Source of the DNA: Tritrichomonas musculus
Lineage: Eukaryota; Parabasalia; Tritrichomonadida; Tritrichomonadidae
Assembly (NCBI GenBank): GCA_039105265.1
Contig: JAPFFF010000028.1
Span: forward strand, 1,426,001-1,490,000
DNA length: 64,000 nucleotides
Direction: 5' to 3'
Position numbers and translations under genes: made by a program. Below are positions 35,659 through 47,700 of the stretch, one piece after another. The notes under the pieces were generated by a model, which searched no databases, was not told the DNA's origin, and worked only from the letters and a program-made list of their open reading frames with translations. Positions within the stretch are counted from its first letter, which is position 1. The number at the start of each line of letters is the position of its first letter.

Positions 35659-37548
35659 ATGACTTATTACAACGCACAAACAAAGAATTTAGGAAATGAT
35701 GAGGGTGATGTTTTATCATTCTTTCAATCAAAATTACGTAATCTTATACAAAGAAATGGTGGAGATAACACATTTTCGTTTGTCATGGAGGAATTCAAAG
35801 ATAAAGATGCACCATTACCTGTAGGTACAAAAACACGTATAAAATTAACACATTCTGGGCACACAATTACACAAATTGAGAAGTCATTCACGACTATTCT
35901 TCTTGATTTTATCATAAAATTATCAAAACCAATTGACGTATCTGCTGACACACATGGACTTATGAAAATATTTGTTGGATTCAAAAAAGCTGTAGAATTC
36001 TATGAAGATTGTAGATTTTGGATTAATGATAAACTCTTAGGTGCATATCGTCAAGATGAATTACAACGTGAATCATTTGCATATAATTCTATTAAGCCAA
36101 GAGATGCAAAAGCAACATCAAAATATTCACATTCTACATGGGAAAATGTTTCACAATTCTCTCCATCAATTTGTGGCTGTTATGTAGACTTAAAGGATAT
36201 TGCAGATGGACAACCACATAAATTTACCATCGAATTGACTATACCATTTGTAGACCAATTAGCACTTCAAGCATGGCAATTATATCCTAATGCAATCTGT
36301 GGAGAAATAGAAGAAGAAGTAAAAACAAGTTTACGCGCACTTGTATGGGCACAAGTGAATCCAAATGTAGTTAAAGAAACACTTCAATTTTTAGAAGATA
36401 AAGAAATAGATGAAGAAATGCCTGCTGTTATACCTATATCACGTAAATTCACACAAATTGGTAGACCATCAGTGATTGTCTCTCATTATTCATCAAATCC
36501 AACTCCTTCACAAAAGCTTCATATAGAGTATCAAAGATATAAAGGCGTAAATGTATATGATGATGATGTACTAGAGCATCCAACAATTGATTTTGGATAC
36601 ACAGATGAAGAATTCACTAAATATAATGTATCACGTGATGATGTTAATAAAAGAGAATTTGCTGAATTAATCGCAGCAGCTAATCCAGACAAACCATTGG
36701 ATCCAGGAGATACTGTCAAAATTATTAAAAGTGAATTAAAAGGTGCATTATTAGCAACAACAAAATCTGATTCAATCAACCTGAAAACAGAAAAGATTAC
36801 ACTAGATGTTCTTGGTGGAACTATTCAATTAGGTCGCTCAAATTTAGCAGGATTTGGATTAAAACAAGATGTTTATAATGGATTGGTTCGTGAATTGCAA
36901 ACACCATTATTGATTCCATCACAAGAACTCACAAGAGAAATATTTGAAGGAACAGCAAAGGTAAATGGATTAGAAATCAGTAAAAGTATTCCATTACGTA
37001 ATGCAACAAATATCACAATGATGTTCCCTAAGAGCCCTGCAGATATAACATGTTTTGATAATATTATGTATCAAAATGTGCAATTAGTTGTTAATAAAAG
37101 AACATATCCAGATACCGAATTTGCTAATACTTGTGCAGCCAGGTTCTATCAACATCAATTGATTGCAAACGAGTTAGATGGAGCGTTAGAAGCAACACAA
37201 GAATTTGAAGATAGTTTTACACAGCCATTAAACGACCCAACAACTGGTAAACGTTATTTAAATTGTCGTTCTGACGGAACATCATTTGGTATCAATTTTC
37301 AACTCGAAAGAAGTAATGCAGGATATGTATTCGATGGATTAGACACAGGTAGCACTTCAATAACTGTTACATTTAGAGGTCAGCCAATGTATCGTGGAGA
37401 AGATGACACATATTTTATTCCCGATCCTGAGTACCCAAATATGCATCCACCATCACCAGAAGCATGGATATGTTCAGACACATATTTCACATGGAGTGTA
37501 AATGGTGTTGAATACTATCAAACTGGCGTGCCAGCAGGGAAAGAGTAA
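35659..37548 (+). CDS. Polinton major capsid protein (presumed double jelly-roll)
   Basis: 629 residues from ATG 35659 (MTYYNAQTKNLGNDEGD), in the AAACAAATG context shared by other genes here. An in-frame ATG at 35629 would add ten hydrophobic residues. The protein is beta-rich throughout, with no membrane segment. Its size, single copy, and place between the small glycine-rich protein and the fibre-like gene fit the major capsid protein of Polintons. Typical capsid-like features include strand-rich N- and C-terminal halves and a hydrophilic C-terminus. A fold-level comparison is needed to be sure. Confidence 0.7.
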   Translation: MTYYNAQTKNLGNDEGDVLSFFQSKLRNLIQRNGGDNTFSFVMEEFKDKDAPLPVGTKTRIKLTHSGHTITQIEKSFTTILLDFIIKLSKPIDVSADTHGLMKIFVGFKKAVEFYEDCRFWINDKLLGAYRQDELQRESFAYNSIKPRDAKATSKYSHSTWENVSQFSPSICGCYVDLKDIADGQPHKFTIELTIPFVDQLALQAWQLYPNAICGEIEEEVKTSLRALVWAQVNPNVVKETLQFLEDKEIDEEMPAVIPISRKFTQIGRPSVIVSHYSSNPTPSQKLHIEYQRYKGVNVYDDDVLEHPTIDFGYTDEEFTKYNVSRDDVNKREFAELIAAANPDKPLDPGDTVKIIKSELKGALLATTKSDSINLKTEKITLDVLGGTIQLGRSNLAGFGLKQDVYNGLVRELQTPLLIPSQELTREIFEGTAKVNGLEISKSIPLRNATNITMMFPKSPADITCFDNIMYQNVQLVVNKRTYPDTEFANTCAARFYQHQLIANELDGALEATQEFEDSFTQPLNDPTTGKRYLNCRSDGTSFGINFQLERSNAGYVFDGLDTGSTSITVTFRGQPMYRGEDDTYFIPDPEYPNMHPPSPEAWICSDTYFTWSVNGVEYYQTGVPAGKE

Positions 37549-37575
37549 AATGTTAAACAATTTATTTTTTTACAA

Positions 37576-37923
37576 ATGGACTCAAATAAAAAGACCAAAA
37601 CATATTTTATAACAAAAGAGTACAACAATAAATTACCATCCGAATTTTCAAATTCGCTAAATAAACGCTATATATCTTTCCAATATTGTCGAGCCACCTG
37701 TAATGGATACTTGGATGGTGAAACTGAAATACATGCATCATTTATTCAAAGAGATAATTATGAAGATTCACTTGTTTTCTATGCAAATGTTATGCCGCCA
37801 AATAACAATCGCAAGTATGAATATATTGGCACAAAAAGAGATTTTCGTGTATGGTTCACAGATGCTAATGGTAATGAGATAAAACCAGATAATTTTACAT
37901 TATTTTTACTGTTGGAGTATTGA
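37576..37923 (+). CDS. Polinton small beta-rich protein (115 aa; possible minor capsid)
   Basis: Start MDSNKKTKTYFITKEYNNKL, 27 bases after the presumed capsid gene and same strand, in the TTTACAAATG context. Polar and beta-rich, with an aromatic-rich C-terminus (FTLFLLLEY). It is too short for a full penton protein, but the position suggests a virion component. No family recognised. Confidence 0.65.
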   Translation: MDSNKKTKTYFITKEYNNKLPSEFSNSLNKRYISFQYCRATCNGYLDGETEIHASFIQRDNYEDSLVFYANVMPPNNNRKYEYIGTKRDFRVWFTDANGNEIKPDNFTLFLLLEY

Positions 37924-38031
37924 TTTTGTTTACAAAATCTTTAAGACTGAAAGGAGTATTAAATAATATTTTTTACACTTAATGCTTAATAAATGAAGGC
38001 GATAGACATCATATTTTTTTGAGAAACAAAT

Positions 38032-41000
38032 ATGACTGCAATCATAACAAAACAAAATGCATTTGATAAAGCATTTATTAGTGGATACAATGCAGGTGGA
38101 AACGGAGAATTTGATAATATTCATGTTAAACAAGATGCTATAATTGACGGCAGTATATATACTGCCCACGACATACATGTCGGCAATAATTTAATAGTTA
38201 AAGATAATAATATCATTGATGTATTATCACAAACATCACAAATATTGGACAATCACGATAATAGAATAACAACATTAGAAAATAAACCTGATTCACAGAG
38301 TGATTTAGAATATGTAGATGGCTTTGATGAATTCATAATAGATGTTAAAACATTATCTAAAAAAGAAACAAATGAATGTAATATATTGGAAATCGCTTAT
38401 GATTTACCAGAAACATATTCAGGAAATGTATTCGCTTTAACTACATCTTTGGGTTCAGGAGTGATATCATTTGCAAATAATAAATTTACTAATCCTCGCA
38501 TTGATTATTCTGATGGACAATATGTTGTATCTTATATTGAAAATGATGATTATGCGAGATTATATATGAGTAAAGATATTTTAAGCGATCCATTTGACTT
38601 GTTCACAAAAGGATTCATAAGAATAACATTTGTTGCTCCAATTAAACAGACTATTAATAAAAAAGATAATCAAATAATAAACTTTAAATGTAATACTATA
38701 GATGCAGATAATTGTTTTAAATTATTTTGGTCTCCATTACCAGATTTCTATGAAATAAAGTCAATATCACAAGATGACAATTATTATATTGCTTATTGGG
38801 GCTATGATGAAGGAACAGAAGAATTTAACACACTTATTGATGGACAAACATTTGAATTCAATGATGAAGTATTTGGTACAACATTTAAGCTCACAAAGAA
38901 AGGAGATACATGGATTGGAAACAATTATTGTGTACATATTCCGGAATCGTTAAAGTTAATACAAAATAGCGATAATGAAGCTAGAATAACAATAGCCAAA
39001 AATGATGCTAATAAATTTACTTTATCACATCTTGTTAAATTCCATTCAGACCAGAACGCATTAACATTTCTCATTAATGAAGGATTATTGAAAATAAACA
39101 AAGGAAAACTAGATTATGCAGGTGAAAATGATAAAGAATGGTGGATAGATATCGTTTGTGAGTTCGATAGTGGAGGCCAATGGGTTGGAGGTGATTATAT
39201 TGCAACATTAACGCTTAACGGGAAAATATACGAAATAAAAGTTAATGTAGATGCAACAATTGATTCACCCCATTATAAAGTAAATACCAATAATTATTTT
39301 GAATATATTGGATATCATCATACCGAAAAATTGATTAACAATAAAGGGATTAAACTATTTATGTCCACTAATCCAAATCTTATATTTAAAATCGCTGAGG
39401 TAGAATATTATGGTGAAAATACATTTGAATATCTCAATGGATGTGGTTATTATAATGTTGTTCCTAAACCTGAATCATGCACGACACTTTTTACAAACTA
39501 TAATATTCAAACATCTGGTGTGGTAATTGGGGAAAACATTGAGAGTCATATGTTTGTGTTAAATTCTTTAGGGAATACAGTTGATGTTGCACTAAATGAT
39601 ATATCTCAATTACAAAATTATTGTAAACAATTAGAATCACAAATAGAAAGTATGTCAAATAAAGTTAACTGGTTTGATATTTTACAAGGTATTGTTGATA
39701 TTGGTACCATGTTAATAGGATTCGGTCCAGGATTAATGCGAATAGGTGCTGCAGGAATTGAATCATTAAGTAGACTCTCTTTTGCTAAATCAACTGTGAA
39801 AGAAATAGAATATGTTGATGAAATAATACATGACGTCGACGTTTTATCACCTGGCGTTATTGAGAAACAACTAGATTTTGCATCAGAGACAACAATAATT
39901 GGTTCAGATAATAATTGCTATAAATACTACTTATTTGAATTAAAATCAGAATCTAAAATAGATGTATCATTTATAGTTGATTCAGACGGAGAAGTTATTA
40001 GTATTAACAATTATGATGTAGATTCTGATGGAAATATTGTTGCGGTAAATTCTGTAGTTGGCGGAGCCAACTTTGCGGGAGGGCAAATTGCTTGTAATTT
40101 AATATATGAATATCCCTATTTAATGGTATTTTCTAAAAATAAGCCATCAAATGTTTCTTATAAATATATCCCTAAATCGAAGTCAAATATGTTAGCATTA
40201 GGGGAAACATTAACCAATAATCAATTATTATCAGCAGCTGCGACAAAAAAATTAATTGAGAATCATAAGCAAAAGCTGTTAAGTGAAATCCCTACTGTTG
40301 ATTTATCAAATTATGCGTTAAAAACAGAGATTCCAGAAATAATTGATAAAAAAATTACTTTCAATCAAGAATTAGAATTATATTATGATGAAGGTAATAG
40401 TATTAATACTCTTTCGGTTCTTTATACTAATGCAAGTCAATATTTAGAAAAATGGAAACAATATGGAATGTTATTTGATGGATATGATAAAACTGATGAA
40501 AATATTAAATATCAAGGAATATTCACTATATCAAGTATTAATAATAATGATTATATTTTAATTAATGGCGTTCAAAATATAGCATTAACATTAGAAATGA
40601 GTTCAAGTTGTGGAGTTGTTTATGATTTTGATAACCAACATAGAATCAATGTAATAAGTTGTTATATTGCAAATGAAGATTATGATGAAACAAACAAAAA
40701 CTGTGTTGTTAATCTTGCATTTCTCCAAGATAAATATGCATTAAAATCTGATATACCTGAACCTGTTGATTTGACTAAATATGTAGCAAAAAATGATGAT
40801 GGTTCATTAACAATTAATACAAATAATAATAGAGTTTCTACGCTTAATTTACAAAATAAAACTGATATTGATATTATGTTAGGGGATGAGACAGAAAATT
40901 ATATGAAGATTAGATATAGAAAAATATTAAAAATGTTATTCTTGTATTACAAAAATGTTGAACTTTTTAAAATATCTGCTAATGATGATGTTAGCCAAAG

Positions 41001-42174
41001 CTATATTCTTATAAATAGTTTATTGGAATTAAATAATGAACTATACATTAATAGAAATAATAATGCTACTTTAGCTGAAATGTTTTCAAATGCTAATATT
41101 GCATCAATAAAATTTGGTACAAATTTATCTAATTTATGTGAAGTAATTCAAGAATTAACTAACGATAAACCAACAACAAGTATAAGAATAAATGATAGCA
41201 ATATATTATCATTAATTAAAGATTCAACAAATAAAATAAAAGTTAATGCTGATTTATATAAAAATGATGATAAATATTTAACGGAATCAGAATGTGATGA
41301 GAAATATGCTTTGAATTCAAATGTTATTACATATGAGCAGCTAATAAGAAGATGTGCCATTGATTGTGGTCCAATAAATGCTGAGTCCTCGGACATATCA
41401 ATACATAATCTAAAAATTGAAAATAACGTAATTAAACTGGAATATATAGTAGGAGATTATGCTCTATGTTTTGAAATAAGGGTATTGTTCCATGATACAG
41501 ATGGAAATCCCCATAACATAGTAATAGTATTACTTCAAAGGACTGTGTATTTTGATAATTTCAAATTTCCACTATATTATGAAGAAACTGTTGATTTAAC
41601 ATCAGGAATACCACTTACATATCATTTCCCAATAGGTGGATATTCTTGGACAACTACTCAGGAATTATTAGATGCTAAACAAATATATTCAAGACAAATC
41701 ATAACCCGAGAATATTTAGCAAAATTTAAGGGTGTAATGTATGGTACATCCAACACAACAATTACTCATTATGCGCCAATTGAAGCTGGTGAAAATATTG
41801 AAGATTACGCACTTGGGAAACCTGTATTTATGTCTGGTCATGTGTATAAAAATGTTAATGGTTCATTCGTGAGTTCTACTGCAACAGATTCAGTTGATTG
41901 CATTAGTAGTGTTAAAATAAATGGTTCATGGAAAGAGTATATTGGTGTAATCACTAGTATTGATAAAGAAAAAAATAACATTACATTCGCTTCACACGGA
42001 GACGTTCTTTTTGATTGCGATGATGCTAATTTATATGCAATAGGTGATGTGATTCTATATGATGGAAGAATATTGGATGAAGATTTAGGAATTACTTTAA
42101 AGATTCAACGAAGTATTGTTGGAACTGTCAGTGCAAAAATAAACGAACATACCTTGGCTGTTTTCATGCGCTAA
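38032..42174 (+). CDS. Polinton giant fibre-like protein (1380 aa)
   Basis: The N-terminal part has a trimeric-fibre look: NIHVKQDAIIDGSIYTAH, then a short coiled coil (LSQTSQILDNHDNRITTLEN), as in phage tail fibres. Residues about 560-600 include a glycine-rich hydrophobic stretch (DIGTMLIGFGPGLMRIGAAG). The C-terminal half repeats fibre-style phrases ending in YALKTEIPE, YALKSDIPEP and YALNSNV, and the last 200 residues are beta-rich. It is the largest gene of the element and lies directly after the capsid cluster. The inferred role is host attachment or a vertex fibre; function is not established. Confidence 0.75.
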   Translation: MTAIITKQNAFDKAFISGYNAGGNGEFDNIHVKQDAIIDGSIYTAHDIHVGNNLIVKDNNIIDVLSQTSQILDNHDNRITTLENKPDSQSDLEYVDGFDEFIIDVKTLSKKETNECNILEIAYDLPETYSGNVFALTTSLGSGVISFANNKFTNPRIDYSDGQYVVSYIENDDYARLYMSKDILSDPFDLFTKGFIRITFVAPIKQTINKKDNQIINFKCNTIDADNCFKLFWSPLPDFYEIKSISQDDNYYIAYWGYDEGTEEFNTLIDGQTFEFNDEVFGTTFKLTKKGDTWIGNNYCVHIPESLKLIQNSDNEARITIAKNDANKFTLSHLVKFHSDQNALTFLINEGLLKINKGKLDYAGENDKEWWIDIVCEFDSGGQWVGGDYIATLTLNGKIYEIKVNVDATIDSPHYKVNTNNYFEYIGYHHTEKLINNKGIKLFMSTNPNLIFKIAEVEYYGENTFEYLNGCGYYNVVPKPESCTTLFTNYNIQTSGVVIGENIESHMFVLNSLGNTVDVALNDISQLQNYCKQLESQIESMSNKVNWFDILQGIVDIGTMLIGFGPGLMRIGAAGIESLSRLSFAKSTVKEIEYVDEIIHDVDVLSPGVIEKQLDFASETTIIGSDNNCYKYYLFELKSESKIDVSFIVDSDGEVISINNYDVDSDGNIVAVNSVVGGANFAGGQIACNLIYEYPYLMVFSKNKPSNVSYKYIPKSKSNMLALGETLTNNQLLSAAATKKLIENHKQKLLSEIPTVDLSNYALKTEIPEIIDKKITFNQELELYYDEGNSINTLSVLYTNASQYLEKWKQYGMLFDGYDKTDENIKYQGIFTISSINNNDYILINGVQNIALTLEMSSSCGVVYDFDNQHRINVISCYIANEDYDETNKNCVVNLAFLQDKYALKSDIPEPVDLTKYVAKNDDGSLTINTNNNRVSTLNLQNKTDIDIMLGDETENYMKIRYRKILKMLFLYYKNVELFKISANDDVSQSYILINSLLELNNELYINRNNNATLAEMFSNANIASIKFGTNLSNLCEVIQELTNDKPTTSIRINDSNILSLIKDSTNKIKVNADLYKNDDKYLTESECDEKYALNSNVITYEQLIRRCAIDCGPINAESSDISIHNLKIENNVIKLEYIVGDYALCFEIRVLFHDTDGNPHNIVIVLLQRTVYFDNFKFPLYYEETVDLTSGIPLTYHFPIGGYSWTTTQELLDAKQIYSRQIITREYLAKFKGVMYGTSNTTITHYAPIEAGENIEDYALGKPVFMSGHVYKNVNGSFVSSTATDSVDCISSVKINGSWKEYIGVITSIDKEKNNITFASHGDVLFDCDDANLYAIGDVILYDGRILDEDLGITLKIQRSIVGTVSAKINEHTLAVFMR

Positions 42175-42180
42175 TTAAGC

Positions 42181-42681
42181 TTAAATGGCTATCTTGAGAG
42201 AAATCCCATACTTTATAAACTGTGAGTAAACATCATTGTAAGCATACTTCATATCTTCAGTTTTATTGTTTTTCGTTATGAGAATCTTTGAGATATATAT
42301 TAATTTATCGCTACTACAACATGAATTACATGCTATATCTTCATTTAATACTAATTCTACTTTATCAGCATCTGTCAATAATTTTATCATATTCATTAAT
42401 GATGTAGTATTGCAAACTAAATATGAATTGACTTTTAATGGATTTTCTTCATAAACATTCACTAACATTTCTAAAAATTTATTTTTTTGTTCAAGAGTCT
42501 CCAATTGTGAATAATTCTTTAAATCAGATAATGAGTTGCTTCTACTGAGTGTCTTAGAGGCATCTATTTGTGGAACATTAGGATAGGTTATTTTGATATT
42601 AGTATTTTGTTCTTGCGTTATAGTGGTATTATTCTTGCTTTTCGCTTCTGATGATAATATGCGAGCTTGTCGTAAAGTCAT
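42181..42681 (-). CDS. Polinton-encoded protein of unknown function (166 aa)
   Basis: Minus strand, converging with the fibre-like gene with only 6 bases between them. Start MTLRQARILSSEAKSKNNTT, an N-terminal Ser/Asn/Thr-rich third, then a helical domain. CNSCCSS suggests a metal- or disulfide-binding spot but is not a standard finger. No family recognised. Confidence 0.65.
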   Translation of the reverse strand: MTLRQARILSSEAKSKNNTTITQEQNTNIKITYPNVPQIDASKTLSRSNSLSDLKNYSQLETLEQKNKFLEMLVNVYEENPLKVNSYLVCNTTSLMNMIKLLTDADKVELVLNEDIACNSCCSSDKLIYISKILITKNNKTEDMKYAYNDVYSQFIKYGISLKIAI

Positions 42682-42688
42682 TTTTGTA

Positions 42689-42991
42689 TTATAAATAAAG
42701 ATTGTTTACTGCTTTATTTAACAAATTTCTGACCTTCATATTATATTCATATTTGCGTTGAATCTTATTACGTTTTGCTATTTTTTTTGGGTCAGTTGGC
42801 ATAGGTTCCTTTAATATTTTTCGATAATATTGAAGACGTGATTTGATTTGTTTAAGTGTTGATGATGCAAATGTTTTTCTTTCGTGCCATTGTTTAAGAG
42901 GTGGTAGTGTGAGGCAATCTTGCTGGTTCATGCGCATGCTCTGAGCAACTTCGCAATCTTCGATTGAGCCACTGAAAGTGTCGTTGTTCAT
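42689..42991 (-). CDS. Polinton-encoded small basic protein (100 aa)
   Basis: Minus strand, directly upstream (7 bases) of the 166-residue gene and divergent from the integrase gene across a 17-base gap. Start MNNDTFSGSIEDCEVAQSMR, rich in Lys/Arg in its C-terminal two thirds (KIAKRNKIQRKYEYNMKVR), helical. Possible nucleic-acid binding by charge only. Confidence 0.65.
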   Translation of the reverse strand: MNNDTFSGSIEDCEVAQSMRMNQQDCLTLPPLKQWHERKTFASSTLKQIKSRLQYYRKILKEPMPTDPKKIAKRNKIQRKYEYNMKVRNLLNKAVNNLYL

Positions 42992-43008
42992 TTAATACTA
43001 AATAAAAA

Positions 43009-44715
43009 ATGAATACTAGTAATTTACTTTATAATAACACGGATAAAATAATAAATGCTATAATAAATGAACAGAGATACAAAGGTGATATAGCAGATAT
43101 TGAAGGAAATAATGATTTTATCTTTATTTACAATACAGTTAGAAAATGGATATGTAGAGAAATATATGACACATTAACCGAAGATTTTCATTATAAACAT
43201 GATACTTGGGATTATAGAAATATTACATATTATTATGACAAAATATTTACAGAAAATGATAATATACAAATAAGGAATTTTATATCAATTAACTACAAAG
43301 AAATTCATGAAAAATTACTTGAGAGTATAGCATATCAGAGGCATAAAAACTATATGAATACATATCAAAAGTGTAAAAATAGATTATTCGAAAAACTGAA
43401 TAACAAACAAAAATATACTATAAGTCAAGCACGTTCATTGTTATCAGAAAATAATAAACTTCCAATAACTGAAGATGATTTTAGAAGATTATATGATATA
43501 TTTGTTGGAGAATGGAATAAAAGACAAGAATCTGAGACACCTCAAAGACACATATTAAGAGACACATTCACTGATAAACTAAATGATTTTGTCGTATTTA
43601 ATCATGAAAGATTATTAAATAAAGATGAATTCGCTAATGTTAGTCGTAATTGGGGACAAACATCGTTATCATTAGATGAATGGTATGATAGATATGTTAA
43701 CAAATTTTATTATCAGCCAACAACGCATACTACCTATACTATTCCAGAAGAGCAAAATTATATTGGATTTAAATCAGAGAACAAAATAAGAGCATTACAA
43801 AGAATATTTCCTGGTAAGCAGGTTAATATATATGAACATACATCATATTTCCCATTAAAATCAAATAAAAAGTATCAATTGCATAAAGTATCATCGAGAT
43901 ATTCATATATTATTGATTTGATGTTTGTAGATAAACTGTGTTATCTTGTTATGATAAACGTTAACACAAGATATCTATATGTTGAATTAGTGAACCAGAT
44001 TTTGTTTGATAATGGAGAAAACATAGATACGAAAAGACAACGCTTTGCTAAATATGAAAAATCAGCTGATAACTATTTAAAGACACTCGATAAAATAATA
44101 AAATCAGGTGTCATCATTAAGCATTTAACATTTGATGGAGAAGGTTCGTTTAACTCGAGAAAGGCACAAAATTATTATAATTCTCATGGTATTCATTGGA
44201 GAACTGCACCAAGAATGAAAATGGGTAATTATCCAGATTTTATGAAACGTGAGCAGAAACAAATAAAAACTGACCCTATGCATAGTTCATTAGGGTTGAT
44301 TGATAGAGTTATTAGAACATTAAGAGATATGGCATATAACATGAGAGTAGGAATTATTACACCATCTATTATGAACGAATTAGTGAGACAATATAATAAT
44401 GCACCACATAAAACATTATCTAAATATGCTGGTAAAAGTGTTAGTCCAAAACAAGTAAATGATGATAAAGAACTTGAATCATATATTGTTATGAATATAT
44501 GCAAAGAGAACTATAATATTATGATGAGTGATGGATTTTATTTAAATAAAGGTATGAGTGTTAAACTGTATAATGAAAAGGATGGAATGATGAAAAGAAG
44601 GACAAATGTGCAACCAGGTAAATATAAAGTTATTGGGTTTGCTAATGGATTATATAGAGTTGTTGATGAAAAAAATAATATTCAATCAATACCTAGATTT
44701 AAACTGGATACTTAA
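43009..44715 (+). CDS. Polinton integrase (retroviral-type, rve core)
   Basis: The protein has 568 residues. A helical N-terminal region is followed by an RNase H-fold integrase core beginning at YIIDLMFVDKLCYLVMINVN, with LTFDGEGSF and a downstream helix LIDRVIRTLRDMAYN. It ends in an SH3-like C-terminal domain (VQPGKYKVIGFANGLYRVVD). This matches the integrases of Polintons, which cut and join the element's ends and make 5-6 bp target duplications, consistent with the TTGTT here. It overlaps the polymerase gene tail-to-tail by 17 bases. Confidence 0.88.
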   Translation: MNTSNLLYNNTDKIINAIINEQRYKGDIADIEGNNDFIFIYNTVRKWICREIYDTLTEDFHYKHDTWDYRNITYYYDKIFTENDNIQIRNFISINYKEIHEKLLESIAYQRHKNYMNTYQKCKNRLFEKLNNKQKYTISQARSLLSENNKLPITEDDFRRLYDIFVGEWNKRQESETPQRHILRDTFTDKLNDFVVFNHERLLNKDEFANVSRNWGQTSLSLDEWYDRYVNKFYYQPTTHTTYTIPEEQNYIGFKSENKIRALQRIFPGKQVNIYEHTSYFPLKSNKKYQLHKVSSRYSYIIDLMFVDKLCYLVMINVNTRYLYVELVNQILFDNGENIDTKRQRFAKYEKSADNYLKTLDKIIKSGVIIKHLTFDGEGSFNSRKAQNYYNSHGIHWRTAPRMKMGNYPDFMKREQKQIKTDPMHSSLGLIDRVIRTLRDMAYNMRVGIITPSIMNELVRQYNNAPHKTLSKYAGKSVSPKQVNDDKELESYIVMNICKENYNIMMSDGFYLNKGMSVKLYNEKDGMMKRRTNVQPGKYKVIGFANGLYRVVDEKNNIQSIPRFKLDT

Positions 44716-47700
44716 AATATTGTAAAATATCACCTTCTTCATAATCAGTTTTTATACATCTTTCAAATTTTTTTCTAGTGGATACAGTCATATTTTTGTT
44801 CATATCGAAACATGGTTGACCTTTTGCTAAATCGAATGTTATAGAGTTCCCATTAAATAATGCTTCATAAAGTTTCATAACATCTCCATTAAAATCTTCA
44901 TTATATTTGTATTTAATAGAATTTTGTGTAAGTCCTTTGCCACGAATCATATATGCTATATCACCTGTGGAATCTTGTAGTTTATCAATATACATCTTTT
45001 TCATTAAAAAGAATGATTCAATAGCTTGAGGCATTTCTTTGTGTCCATTTATCTCTGGGAAATCTGAGTGGAATTGGCCAAGATTTTTACCTATAAGTTC
45101 TCTATTATATTTATCTCTAAATGCTTTCTCTAATTTTGGTAAATCAGCGGATTCTATATGCATGCTATCTGTATCTTGGTAATAAATGTGGCATCCGATA
45201 TCAAAAGCTAAACACATTACTTCATTCATAATTCTCTTAGACATAGACAAAACTTGAATACCTAACAATGAAAAATTAAAATGTTTATCTATTTGTTTTA
45301 GAGTCTTAACAGCATGAATATTAGAGTTGTTCAATTGAATATCTTCAACTATTTTATTATAATTCTTCTGCCAAAATTTATCTAATTCATCTCCTTCACG
45401 TAAATATTTATAATCTTTTTCAACTGGTTTCTCTATTGTTTTACCATAACATGAATTCATAATAAGTTTATAGAGATTTTGTAATGGATTATTTTGCTTT
45501 TTATATTCAAGTCTTTTATCGAAAATATCACTGATGCAATCTCTTATTCTATAATCTTTTTTACCATCCCAATAGTATCCACGTAAAATGTTAAACTCTA
45601 TTTGTTGAAACTCTATGTAATCCTCTAATGTGATATTATCAACAATCATTTTAATGGTTTGTTCTCCGGGTAGATAGTCGTTGTTTTTATTAAGATTGTT
45701 TATCTTTTGTACAATCAATGGAAAAGCATAATGTTTATTAATTTTTGTTATCTCAATTTCTACTATGTATGCGGATTGTTTAGAAAGAAATTCTAGGTTT
45801 AATTGTTCTGGTTGAATCACTTTAGGTTTTCCTTCAACAGTATACAATCTTTTCATTGCAGATGGATATAAACTAACTGCATCAAAATCACAGAGATTCT
45901 TTTTTGTATGCCACTTTTTATTATAAGCAGTCATGCATCTACCACCATATATAGCTTTTGAACAAAAATGCCTAACATGTCCACCTAATTTATATAGATT
46001 ACCATTAGGATAATAAACCCTTTGGTTAAACACTTCATTTGCAAGAGATGATATACTAATAAATTTATATGGGTCAACAGAAAAATCATTTTTAAATCCT
46101 TCACGCAATTTCTCAAATCCAATTCTCAAAATATTAACATCTTGTTGGCAATAGAATTCAGCATATTTGTACATGTCAAAAGTATTATCACTTAAGCGGC
46201 ATCCTTCAATCTTATCGATATTAGAGTTAAATAAAGTGTAATCTTCATCTGTCCACTGTTTATCTTCATTTAAGCCTGCTTCACTTATTGTACCAATATT
46301 TGTTTTTAGTCTTTCTAGTGTATAATATTTATATGGAAATATCTCTTTTTGTATTCCTTCTATATTAAACATAGATGGTAATTGTGATAATTTGCATGAT
46401 AATATTGGTAATGAATCTTTAAAATGAATCGTTTTATTATTATATTTTATATCTGCAGACATAGTTTTTGAACCTTTTATAATAGATTTACATAAGCCAT
46501 AGTTTGCTAGCATTCTTATATCATATGCTAAATTATGGAAATATACTACATCTTCATCATCTAGATAATCTAATAATTTTTTAGCACATTCTTCACCTTT
46601 AAAACATTTTTTATATTTTCCATTTGCACTTTGTACAACACACATATAAGGTTTATGGATTTCGGTGGATACATCTGCTTCAAAATCTGCATACCAATAC
46701 ATTCTTGAGGTTATTTTTTTGTTAATCTTTTTCTTTTCTTCTTTAATCAATTTTGTGCATTGTTCATCATTATAATCAAGGTCAATAAGGTCAATATTAC
46801 TGTCTACATCTTTATAGAATATTGTGTTTAAAACCTTATATTGTCCAAATGTTATGAGTGAAAAATAATTGTTCTTCATTAATACTCTCACTAGGTCAGA
46901 AGAGTTAATAAAATATCGTGCGTTTCTCCAGTGGCCGCTATTGTATTCTTTATTATATTTGTCCTCTGTGCACTCACTTAAATGATTAATATAATATGTG
47001 CTAAATGGTGTTTTCTCTTCGAGGAAATAATGTTTATTGTATATATTCATTGTATGTGTTCTATTTGGTTCAGCATTCTCTATACCTAAATAATATTTAT
47101 CTTTGCTATTTTTTTGAGACCTAACAGAGCGTTTCTTATTTATTCCATTTGCATCTTCATCTATGAAGGATAATTTAATATGCAGTTTGAACTCCATACA
47201 TAATTCATTTAAAGATTTTTGTGAGAGATATCTTGTGTTAATTCTTAATCGCATTTTATTTAGTGTAGCATCATCATAACATCCAGTTTGTTGTAAAGCA
47301 TAAATAAAACAACAATCATCTAATTCTTTTCTTTGTTTACCTTTTTTGTTTACTAGAGATGTGAATATTTGTAATTTTTTAAGATATTTTTTAACATTTA
47401 ACGGACAATTCTTATTTACTAAATATTGAAAGAAGCTACCTCCAACATCCTTATTAGCATCAATTCCTTTAAATTTATCAAATTTGACAGCACTAAATAG
47501 ACTCCACTCTGGTATCTTTTCTGCACCTTCTTCATAAAAATATTCTGGCACAACATTCTCAATATCAAATATAAAGTGTTTTTCCGTTAGATTATCCATA
47601 AATTGTTTATATATTTCTGGAGTTAATTGTTTTGAATGCCACTGACCATTAACTTTGAAAGCTATTTTGTATTTAGCAACAATCGGTAAAGTATCAATAT

